Below, piece after piece: positions 52,085 through 58,904 of a stretch of 64,000 nt of DNA (positions are counted from its first letter, which is position 1; every line of letters starts with the position of its first letter). The notes under the pieces were generated by a model. The model had not been told where the DNA came from. It was given only the letters and a program-made list of their open reading frames with translations, and ran no database searches. A program made the translations under genes and the position numbers. The DNA is from Woodsholea maritima DSM 17123 (GTDB taxonomy: Bacteria; Pseudomonadota; Alphaproteobacteria; Caulobacterales; Maricaulaceae), in NCBI RefSeq assembly GCF_000382325.1, contig NZ_KB908062.1:1-64000 (forward strand), written 5' to 3'.

Positions 52085-52449
52085 AGCTTAGCAGATCAGA
52101 AAACACGGTCCAGCCGCAACTGCTTGCTGCCATCGCGCGCGGAAGGTATGAGCTTAGCAGATCAGAAAACACGGTCCAGCCGCAACAGATCCAGGCTCAA
52201 GAAGCTGGTGCTCGCGAGCTTAGCAGATCAGAAAACACGGTCCAGCCGCAACAAGCCATGAGGTGCTATGATCTGTGCACAAGCTTAGCAGATCAGAAAA
52301 CACGGTCCAGCCGCAACGGCCAACAGGCGCACAAGCGCTCAAATAACAGCTTAGCAGATCAGAAAACACGGTCCAGCCGCAACCTATAACCATGAGGCCT
52401 TTTAATCTGAACGAGCTTAGCAGATCAGAAAACACGGTCCAGCCGCAAC
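52085..52449 (-). CRISPR. CRISPR array 2, six 36-bp repeats, type II-C, opposite orientation
   Basis: Repeats at 52085, 52151, 52217, 52282, 52348 and 52414, identical to one another. In crRNA sense (minus strand) they equal the array 1 repeat except for the penultimate base (AAGCT instead of AAGAT). Five spacers of 30, 30, 29, 30 and 30 bases, none shared with array 1 by eye. The array faces array 1, so both crRNA strands read inward to the cas genes. The base change alters the presumed repeat-borne -10 (TAAGAT to TAAGCT). Confidence 0.98.
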
Positions 52450-52530
52450 CTCTTTACTCCGCTCGATGCGGATGGCTTAAGCTCAGGCCCAGGGTGAGTT
52501 GTCGCCGTTAGAGTGTGATTGCCGCGAGGG

Positions 52531-52833
52531 TCATCCCTCCCCAAAGGCTGTTTCAATATCGCGTGCGCCATGGAGAATTCGCACAATCACGATGCGCGTG
52601 TCTTCGTTGAGGAAATAGATGCAGCGCTTTTTATAAAGGCAGGCACGTAGCCCTTCGCGGACATGATCACGGTTGAGACCGGGATAATCACGCTCTACAA
52701 TCCATTGAATTTTATTCACCAAGCCGTGTATGAAACGGGCTGCGGCATTGGGATTGTCTTCGGCTATATGGTCATAAATCGTATCGAGATCGCGCGCGGC
52801 CGGGCGGGTGAGAACTAAGGCTTTGCGTGTGAT
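52531..52833 (-). CDS. parE: ParE/RelE-type toxin, no standard start codon
   Basis: The frame overlapping the antitoxin 3' end reads (I)TRKALVLTRPAARDLDTIYDHIAEDNPNAA, then RFIHGLVNKIQWIVERDYPGLNRDHVREGLRACLYKKRCIYFLNEDTRIVIVRILHGARDIETAFGEG, about 100 residues, the complete ParE fold (gyrase poison in the ParDE system). The codon where ATG is expected (ATG ACA CGC) is ATC at 52833-52831, and no ATG, GTG or TTG is present between the upstream context and GTG 52722, which would remove a third of the protein. Either initiation uses AUC through coupling with parD, or the toxin is disarmed. Confidence 0.8.
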   Translation of the reverse strand: MTRKALVLTRPAARDLDTIYDHIAEDNPNAAARFIHGLVNKIQWIVERDYPGLNRDHVREGLRACLYKKRCIYFLNEDTRIVIVRILHGARDIETAFGEG

Positions 52834-53093
52834 CGCGCTATCCCCCGCGTGATGATGTCCTGGGCCAGATTACTTGGTGCGTCGAGTGTGAGGACGTCGC
52901 CTGTGTCAAGCGCCTCCAGACCGGCATCTATGTCGGCGCGCAAATGGGCCAGGCGCGTTTCATGATCTTCCAGCGCGCGGAGCCCGGCGCGAACGACTTC
53001 ACTGACATTGTTATAGCGCCCGCTTTCCAGCTGGGCCGTGATGAAGCGGTTATAATGCTCGTTCAAAAGGACGGTTTTACGTAAATCACCCAT
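52815..53093 (-). CDS. parD: ParD-type antitoxin
   Basis: 92 residues. The N-terminal ribbon-helix-helix (MGDLRKTVLLNEHYNRFITAQLESGRYNNVSEVVRAGLRALEDHE) binds DNA and represses the operon; the acidic C-terminal part (LRADIDAGLEALDTGD) wraps the ParE toxin. AAAGG lies before the ATG. It overlaps the toxin frame at its 3' end, the usual parDE order. It could stabilise the replicon or this CRISPR-bearing segment. Confidence 0.9.
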   Translation of the reverse strand: MGDLRKTVLLNEHYNRFITAQLESGRYNNVSEVVRAGLRALEDHETRLAHLRADIDAGLEALDTGDVLTLDAPSNLAQDIITRGIARSHAKP

Positions 53094-53215
53094 GGATGAC
53101 CTTTCTATAGGGCAATATGCTCTTTGGGTGTGAATATATCATACTTATGTTCGGTGGGCCACAATGAAGTAGCGCGCACGGGTTGCATTTTATGCAATAT
53201 TGATCCGCAATAAAA

Positions 53216-53231
53216 TTGAGTAAAATTCATT
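53216..53231 (+). promoter_or_regulatory. RpiR-type operator upstream of the PHP-phnDCE operon
   Basis: TTGAGTAAAATTCATT, nearly identical to the sites at 61661-61676 and 63476-63490. It lies 80 bases before the first gene of the operon. Confidence 0.6.
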
Positions 53232-53311
53232 CCGGTGTCACAAAGATTTGCTAACTCTGAACCATCGAGGGAGAGCAGGCGGGGCGTCCCGTCTGAAGCG
53301 GAGGCATATCC

Positions 53312-54454
53312 ATGCGGGCTTTAGGTGGTTTGGCCGTTACGACGGCTCTATTGAGTGTTTCAACGCTGGCGGGAGCCCAAGAGGACCGCGCGGTATCCTT
53401 TCCAAATACGCAAGATGGTCGCACGGTTTTGGCGGTCGATCTGCATAGTCACAGCGTCTTTTCCGATGGGCATGTCTGGCCGTCCATTCGTGTCGAAGAA
53501 GCCGTGCGCGATGGATTGGATGCTTTGGCGTTTACCGAGCATCTTGAACACCAGCCCCATAGCCATGACATTCCGCATCCGGACCGCAATCGGGCCCATG
53601 AAGTGGCTGAAGAGCACGCGCATAATCGTGATATGACCGATGTTATGTTGATCAATGGTGCCGAAGTGACCCGCGGCATGCCCCCCGGTCACGTCAATGC
53701 GGTTTTCGTCACCGATGCCAACGCTTTATTAGTCGAGGATGCCGAGGCGGCGTTTCAAGCGGCAAAGGATCAAGGGGCCTTTATCTTCTGGAACCACCCC
53801 CATTGGTTACCTCAAGCCCCTGATGGCATTGCGCGCATTACGCCAATGCATGAAGACCTGATTGCACGCGGCTTGCTGCATGGGGTTGAAGTGGCGAACG
53901 GCACTTTGGATGCTTATTCTGAGCATGCCTTACAAATCGCGCTGGACCATAATCTGACGATTTTGGCGACTTCGGATATTCACGGCTTGGTGGATTGGAC
54001 CCATGATGCAGGTCATGGCGGTCATCGCCCGATGACTTTGGTATTGGCGGACGAAAAAAGCCCATCAGCCTTGAAGGCGGCTTTGTTTGAAGGCCAGACT
54101 GTGGCCTGGCATTATAATGATCTGATCGGGCGAGAGGCCCATGTTGAGGCTTTGGTTGCGGCCTGTCTTAGCCTGAAGCCGGGTCAATATACGGGTGAGC
54201 GTAGTGTCTTGCCGATCACCGTAGAAAATGTTTGCCCGCTGCCCTTTATTCTTCAGAATCTTAGCGAAGAAACTTTCCAAAATGTCAGCGATGTCATCAC
54301 AGTGCCATCACGCGGCGTGTATGACATACAGGTGCGTATGGGCGAGCAAGTGCGTGATGTGGCTTTGACCTTTGAGGTTCTCAACACACAAATTCGCCCC
54401 CGCGAGCATTTGAGCCTAACCTTGCGTGGTGAGGTGGCAGCGCAAGGCGAATAA
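53312..54454 (+). CDS. PHP-domain metallophosphoesterase, secreted
   Basis: 380 residues with a signal peptide (MRALGGLAVTTALLSVSTLAGAQ) and PHP motifs: AVDLHSHSVFSDGH (metal-binding His45, His47), LAFTEHLEHQPHSHDIPHPDR, a Glu in VMLINGAEVTRG, FWNHPHWL, GLLHGVEVANG and LATSDIHGLVDW. PHP proteins hydrolyse phosphoesters with a trinuclear metal centre; here the enzyme is periplasmic. The last ~120 residues form a separate beta domain. GGAGG lies eight bases before the ATG. It heads an operon with phnDCE, so it probably releases an organophosphate or phosphate for that transporter. Confidence 0.85.
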   Translation: MRALGGLAVTTALLSVSTLAGAQEDRAVSFPNTQDGRTVLAVDLHSHSVFSDGHVWPSIRVEEAVRDGLDALAFTEHLEHQPHSHDIPHPDRNRAHEVAEEHAHNRDMTDVMLINGAEVTRGMPPGHVNAVFVTDANALLVEDAEAAFQAAKDQGAFIFWNHPHWLPQAPDGIARITPMHEDLIARGLLHGVEVANGTLDAYSEHALQIALDHNLTILATSDIHGLVDWTHDAGHGGHRPMTLVLADEKSPSALKAALFEGQTVAWHYNDLIGREAHVEALVAACLSLKPGQYTGERSVLPITVENVCPLPFILQNLSEETFQNVSDVITVPSRGVYDIQVRMGEQVRDVALTFEVLNTQIRPREHLSLTLRGEVAAQGE

Positions 54455-54476
54455 ATCCGTGTAAGGGGAGGGATTT

Positions 54477-55406
54477 ATGAGAGCCGTATTTCGCGCTTTG
54501 CTGTGTGTGATCGTCTTGGGCGCGGGGCTAAGCCCCGCCTGGGCGCAGCGTGCTGATGGCAGTGCCGAGCATCCTTTACGAGTGTTGCTGATCCCTGCTG
54601 ATGGGGGCACTGAAGATGGCACAAAAGCAGATTTCCTTCCCCTTTTTAATGCGATAACGCGATCGACCGGTCTCCATTTCGAAGTTGTGACCGGGCACAG
54701 CTATGGTGCGGTGATCGAGGGGATGTGCTCCGGCCTGGCCGATATCGCGTGGTTCGGGGCTGCGTCTTATATCGAGGCGCGCGATCGTGGTTGCGCTGAG
54801 CTTCTGGCCATGGAGGTCAAAAATGGCCAGTCGCAATATTATGCCGGGATTTTTGTGCAGGCGAGCTCTGAGATCCAAACTTTAGAGGATTTGCGCGGGC
54901 ATTCTTTGGCCGTGGGCTCGGTTCACTCCACATCCAGCTTTATCTATCCGGTGGCGATGGTGATGGAGGCAGGCCTTGATCCGGTTGGTGATTTATCCAG
55001 TATTCGCATAACCGATAGCCATGCCAATGCCTTGCGCGCTTTGCAGGCCGGGGTTGTGGACGCAGGTGCGGCGTCTTTGGATTCCTATGTTCGCGCTGTG
55101 AACCAGGGTGCGATTGGCGTTGAAGATTTGCGCATTCTGGCGCGCTCCGCACCTATCCCCACCCCGCCCTTGGCGCTGCATCCCGACTTGCCGGCTGAGA
55201 TGAAAGCCAGCTTGCGCACGGCTTTGCGTGATGTGCATACGGCCCCGGGGGTCACGCCGGAGATGATCCGCGGCTATGGCGGTAAGCGGGTTGATCGCTA
55301 TGACGTGGATGTCAGTGATGAGATTATTGATACCGCCGCTGGACGCCTGAGCCAGGTTGAGGGCGAAGTGACGAACGCCATAGTGCGCGCAGCGAGCCGT
55401 CGCTGA
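54477..55406 (+). CDS. phnD: Phosphonate/phosphate-ester ABC transporter, binding protein (PhnD-like)
   Basis: 309 residues with a signal peptide (MRAVFRALLCVIVLGAGLSPAWA). LRVLLIPADGGTEDGTKADFLPLFNAITRSTG and the ADIAWFGAASYIEA, GHSLAVGSVHSTSSFIYPVAMVMEAG, DSHANALRALQAGVVDAGAASLDSY segments are those of PhnD periplasmic binding proteins, with the Ser/Thr cluster (HSTSSF) that holds the phosphonate or phosphate group. It follows the PHP gene after 22 bases, and its stop shares one base with the ATPase start. No C-P lyase gene is in the window, so the ligand may be a phosphate ester rather than a phosphonate. Confidence 0.88.
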   Translation: MRAVFRALLCVIVLGAGLSPAWAQRADGSAEHPLRVLLIPADGGTEDGTKADFLPLFNAITRSTGLHFEVVTGHSYGAVIEGMCSGLADIAWFGAASYIEARDRGCAELLAMEVKNGQSQYYAGIFVQASSEIQTLEDLRGHSLAVGSVHSTSSFIYPVAMVMEAGLDPVGDLSSIRITDSHANALRALQAGVVDAGAASLDSYVRAVNQGAIGVEDLRILARSAPIPTPPLALHPDLPAEMKASLRTALRDVHTAPGVTPEMIRGYGGKRVDRYDVDVSDEIIDTAAGRLSQVEGEVTNAIVRAASRR

Positions 55407-56197
55407 TGCGTGATTTCAATTCGTGTGAAGATCGGTTGGCGATAGACGGTCCGGCGTTAAGCTTTACGGGCGTCAGTAAGGCCTTTGGTGATGGGCATCA
55501 GGCTTTGGCGGATGTCAGTTTTGATGTGGCCCCGGGCGAGTTTTGCGTGGTCTTGGGCGCTTCTGGCTCAGGCAAAACCACTTTATTGCGCATGGTCAAT
55601 GGCTTGGTTGATGTCAGCGGGGGTGAGATCGCTGTGACCGGTGAGCGTTTGAGCACGGCCAATATGGCGCGGGTGAGACGTAAAATTGCGATGATCCACC
55701 AGCAATTTAACCTGATTGAGCGCTTAAGTGTGGCGCAAAATGTTATGGCGGGCACGTTGGCACAGCAGACTGTGTGGCGTGCAATGATCAAGCTTTATCC
55801 TCGTTCGGTTCAGAATAAGGCGCTCGAGCTTATTAAGCGCGTGGGCTTGGGCGCGGACCATGTGAACCGGCGGGCGGCGCGTCTTTCTGGGGGGCAACAA
55901 CAAAGGGTGGCGATTGCGCGCGCCTTGATGTGTGACCCGGCGGTGATTTTAGCCGATGAGCCGGTGGCGAGCCTGGACCCTAAGATTGCCCATGATGTTT
56001 TGGGTCTGATCCGTGAAGCGGCTCGTGAACGCGGTGCGGCCGTTTTATGTAGCCTGCACCAACCAGATCTCGCGCGCCAATATGGCGACCGTATTGTTGC
56101 GCTTCACCAGGGCGTGGTGGTGTTTAATGGTCCGCCAAGCGCCTTAAGTGGCGATGTCTTGCATCAGATTTATCATATGAGCGCCCCTGCGGCGTAG
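55406..56197 (+). CDS. phnC: Phosphonate-type ABC transporter ATPase
   Basis: 263 residues with Walker A GASGSGKTT (residues 51-59), Q-loop MIHQQFNLIERLSVAQNVMAG (characteristic of PhnC), signature LSGGQQQRVAIARAL, Walker B VILADEPVASLDP and switch His in CSLHQPDLA. PhnC energises import through PhnE. It starts on the last base of phnD and precedes phnE by 22 bases. Confidence 0.93.
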   Translation: MRDFNSCEDRLAIDGPALSFTGVSKAFGDGHQALADVSFDVAPGEFCVVLGASGSGKTTLLRMVNGLVDVSGGEIAVTGERLSTANMARVRRKIAMIHQQFNLIERLSVAQNVMAGTLAQQTVWRAMIKLYPRSVQNKALELIKRVGLGADHVNRRAARLSGGQQQRVAIARALMCDPAVILADEPVASLDPKIAHDVLGLIREAARERGAAVLCSLHQPDLARQYGDRIVALHQGVVVFNGPPSALSGDVLHQIYHMSAPAA

Positions 56198-56219
56198 GCA
56201 AGCACGGGAGCGTTCTGCA

Positions 56220-57239
56220 ATGAAAAGCGTATTAGGCCGTCGCGGCGTCGCGCCAAGTTGGAGTGTTCAACGCCCCTTTGGCTGGCGAACGCTGATTGGG
56301 TTGGTCATTATACTGGTGATCATGGGCGATAGCGCGCACCGTTTAGGGCTGGAGCGCATTTTCATCCAAACCGGTGAAGCGATTGCAGCCAGTGTAGGCC
56401 TGCAAGAGCGTTCGCAATTGGGCGATGCGGTGGGTCGCATTACCGGTGAGATGTTCCCGATCACGATTGAAGAACGCAAACCCGTGACGCGGATCGAGAA
56501 TTTTGATGAAGCCCGCTTGCCACCTTTTTCTCATCTTGAAAGCGTTGATGTTCAAGAACAGGTGCTTAACTCTGATACTTTGCAATTAGAAACCGTCACG
56601 CATACCCAACGCGTTTTAGTCGAGCCTGCGGGCTATTTATTGTATGTCCTTACCAAGATGGTGGAGACGATTGAGATTGCCATCTGGGCGACGATTTTCG
56701 CGATTGTGATGAGCTTGCCTTTGGCCTACCTCTCGGCGCGAAACTATACGCCGCATTTTGTGATTTATGGGGCCGCGCGCGGTGTGGTGAGTTTCTTTCG
56801 GTCCATGCCGGAATTGATCACGGCCTTGTTTTTGGTCATCGCCTTTGGCTTTGGTCCGGTGGCTGGGATTTTGGCCCTGACCCTTCATGGCGCGGGCTTT
56901 TTAGGCAAATTCTATGCCGATGATATTGAGGCCGCCGATAAGCGCCCGCAGGAGGCTTTACAGGCGATTGGGGCAGGCCAGCTGAGCATTTTACGCCTGG
57001 CCGTCATCCCACAGGTCTTGCCCAGTTTTACCGCGCAGACCCTCTATTTGCTTGATCGTAATATTCGCATGGCCGCTGTTGTTGGCCTGGTCGGCGGGGG
57101 CGGGATCGGCCAGGAATTGAAAGGGCGCTATGACTTATTTGAATATGATAGAGTGGGCACGATCTTGCTGGTTTTATTCATAACCGTTGTGGGGCTTGAT
57201 CAGATTGCCTCACGCATACGCCGCCATCTGTTATCGTAA
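56220..57239 (+). CDS. phnE: Phosphonate-type ABC transporter permease
   Basis: 339 residues. After a first membrane helix (LIGLVIILVIMG) and a periplasmic stretch of ~100 residues comes the permease core: TIEIAIWATIFAIVMSLPLAYLSARN, FRSMPELITALFLVIAFGFGPVAGILALTLHGAGFLGKFYADDIEAAD (EAA-like loop) and NIRMAAVVGLVGGGGIGQEL, diagnostic of PhnE. The long N-terminal loop is larger than in most PhnE proteins. It completes the phnDCE importer; the convergent phoD gene ends 24 bases later. Confidence 0.92.
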   Translation: MKSVLGRRGVAPSWSVQRPFGWRTLIGLVIILVIMGDSAHRLGLERIFIQTGEAIAASVGLQERSQLGDAVGRITGEMFPITIEERKPVTRIENFDEARLPPFSHLESVDVQEQVLNSDTLQLETVTHTQRVLVEPAGYLLYVLTKMVETIEIAIWATIFAIVMSLPLAYLSARNYTPHFVIYGAARGVVSFFRSMPELITALFLVIAFGFGPVAGILALTLHGAGFLGKFYADDIEAADKRPQEALQAIGAGQLSILRLAVIPQVLPSFTAQTLYLLDRNIRMAAVVGLVGGGGIGQELKGRYDLFEYDRVGTILLVLFITVVGLDQIASRIRRHLLS

Positions 57240-57263
57240 GACGGCGGCGTATGTGATGATCGT

Positions 57264-58781
57264 CTAGAAGTCGCTGGTCTTTAGTTCGGCATCGCTCGTA
57301 CAAGTACTGTTGGGATCATAAGGATCATTGACCGTGCGATAGGTCGAGGTCCAGGCGCGTTCATCGGCAGAACAGCGCAGATACCCCCGTTTGTGGCCAT
57401 TTAAGTAAGCGACATGGTCATTGCCGTTTTCTGCTTCATGCAAGCGCCCCGCCCAGCTGCAATGTGAGGAGATGGAGGTCGCGGCGAATTCATGGCCAAT
57501 TTTTTGCGAATTCGGGTTTTCGGGCTCCTTATGGATCGCCATGGCGGCGGCGCTATGCCAATCACCGCTCAGCACGATAGGATTGGCGACATCTCGAGAG
57601 AGGGCATCAATCAAGCGCTGGCGCTGGACCGGATATCCATCCCATTGATCCATATTGTATTCGCGCCCTGACGTATAACGATAGGGCGCAAACCACGTTT
57701 GCTGGGCCAGAACATTATAGCGCGCGCCGGAGCTGCGAAGCTGTTCCATCAGCCAAGCCTCTTGAACATCACCGGTCATGGTGCGCGCGGGGTTCATCAG
57801 ATCGGGGCAGGTCTGGTCACTGGGAAAGCCATCCCCGCACACCTGATCGGAGCGGTATTGGCGGGTGTCGAGCAGGTTGATTTGCGCGGGGCCAAAGATA
57901 TAGGCGTTATATTGTTGAAGACCGGCCAGGCTCGGGGCTTCTTCCAGGGGCATATGCTCATAATAAGCCTGGAAGGCAGCGCGCTTGCGGATCAAAAACT
58001 CTTCAAGTGTTTGTTTTTCTGGATCCTGAGGGATGTTACCCGCCCAGTTGTTGTCGATTTCATGGTCATCCATGGCCATAATCCACGGGGCCGCGGCATG
58101 GGCCGTTTGAAGATGCGGATCACTGCGATATTGGGCATAGCGATTGCGATAATCCCACAATGTTTGGATCTCTGATCCTGTGTGAGAGCGCACACTGGCA
58201 AAGGTATAAGTCTCGCCGCGATATTCGATATTGCGCACACCAACCGGATTGCCGCGCCCTTCATAGATGTAATCGCCAACATGAACCACGCAGTCCGGGC
58301 TCCAATCAGCCATGTCTTTATAGGCCGCGAAATGCCCACTTTCATAATGCTGGCAAGTCGCCACGGCGAGCTTCATCGCGCTGGCAGCACCGCTGGCGGT
58401 ACGGGTACGCCCGATCGGGCTTTCATCCTCGCCATAATAAAACTGATAGAAATATTCACGGCCCGGTTCCAGATTGCGCGCGGTGACATGGACCGAATGC
58501 GCTTTGGCATCCGAAGTCTGCACTAAACCATCTTGAACCGTTTGGCGCATGGCACCATCGGCGCATAAACGATAGCGCACTTGCACACGGCCCGGGGCCA
58601 TGCCGCCGCCATTTTCTGGATCGGGGGCCAGGCGGGTCCATAAGACGACACTGGTTTCGCGCGGGCTGCCCGAAGCAACACCAAGCGTGAAGTGGTAGTT
58701 CTGGCTTTGCGCGCGCGCCAGGGATGGGGTCCATAGGGCTGCGCCGGTGGCAGCCAGAAATAAACGCCGAGAAAGGGCCAT
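57264..58781 (-). CDS. phoD: PhoD-family alkaline phosphatase, Tat-exported
   Basis: 505 residues. MALSRRLFLAATGAALWTPSLARA is a Tat signal (SRRLFL). The N-terminal beta domain (FTLGVASGSPRETSVVLWTRLAP, EPGREYFYQFYYG) precedes the metallophosphatase domain: VATCQHYESGHFAAYKDMADWSPDCVVHVGDYIYEG, MAMDDHEIDNNWAG, QQTWFAPY and VLSGDWHSAAA. The Cys in VATCQ is the expected iron ligand. PhoD cleaves phosphomono- and diesters with Fe/Ca in the periplasm. ATG 58781 is chosen since GGAGAG precedes it by five bases; ATG 58793 adds four residues. It follows the TonB receptor on the same strand behind a terminator-like hairpin. Confidence 0.93.
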   Translation of the reverse strand: MALSRRLFLAATGAALWTPSLARAQSQNYHFTLGVASGSPRETSVVLWTRLAPDPENGGGMAPGRVQVRYRLCADGAMRQTVQDGLVQTSDAKAHSVHVTARNLEPGREYFYQFYYGEDESPIGRTRTASGAASAMKLAVATCQHYESGHFAAYKDMADWSPDCVVHVGDYIYEGRGNPVGVRNIEYRGETYTFASVRSHTGSEIQTLWDYRNRYAQYRSDPHLQTAHAAAPWIMAMDDHEIDNNWAGNIPQDPEKQTLEEFLIRKRAAFQAYYEHMPLEEAPSLAGLQQYNAYIFGPAQINLLDTRQYRSDQVCGDGFPSDQTCPDLMNPARTMTGDVQEAWLMEQLRSSGARYNVLAQQTWFAPYRYTSGREYNMDQWDGYPVQRQRLIDALSRDVANPIVLSGDWHSAAAMAIHKEPENPNSQKIGHEFAATSISSHCSWAGRLHEAENGNDHVAYLNGHKRGYLRCSADERAWTSTYRTVNDPYDPNSTCTSDAELKTSDF

Positions 58782-58818
58782 ATCGCTCTCCATGATTCAT
58801 GGCCAAAACACGAAAAGA

Positions 58819-58848
58819 GGCGGCGCTCAGGGGGGTGAGAACGCCGCC
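58819..58848 (-). terminator. Attenuating hairpin between the TonB receptor and phoD
   Basis: On the minus strand GGCGGCG / CGCCGCC with a 16-base loop, followed by TCTTTTC. A second stem AAAGGGTTG / CAACCCTTT (58869-58897) lies right behind the receptor stop. Together they may lower phoD expression relative to the receptor. Confidence 0.55.
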
Positions 58849-58904
58849 ATCTTTCCTCCAGGTGGGTCAAAGGGTTGAGGCGGCCCCCAACCCTTTGATT
58901 TTAC

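Noticed and set aside
52475-52510. Possible degenerate seventh repeat after array 2
   Set aside because: Only GCTTAAGCTCAG resembles the repeat start; the rest does not match.
54477-57239. C-P lyase-type phosphonate degradation
   Set aside because: Only the transporter genes are present; no phnG-M, phnX or phnW is in the window.
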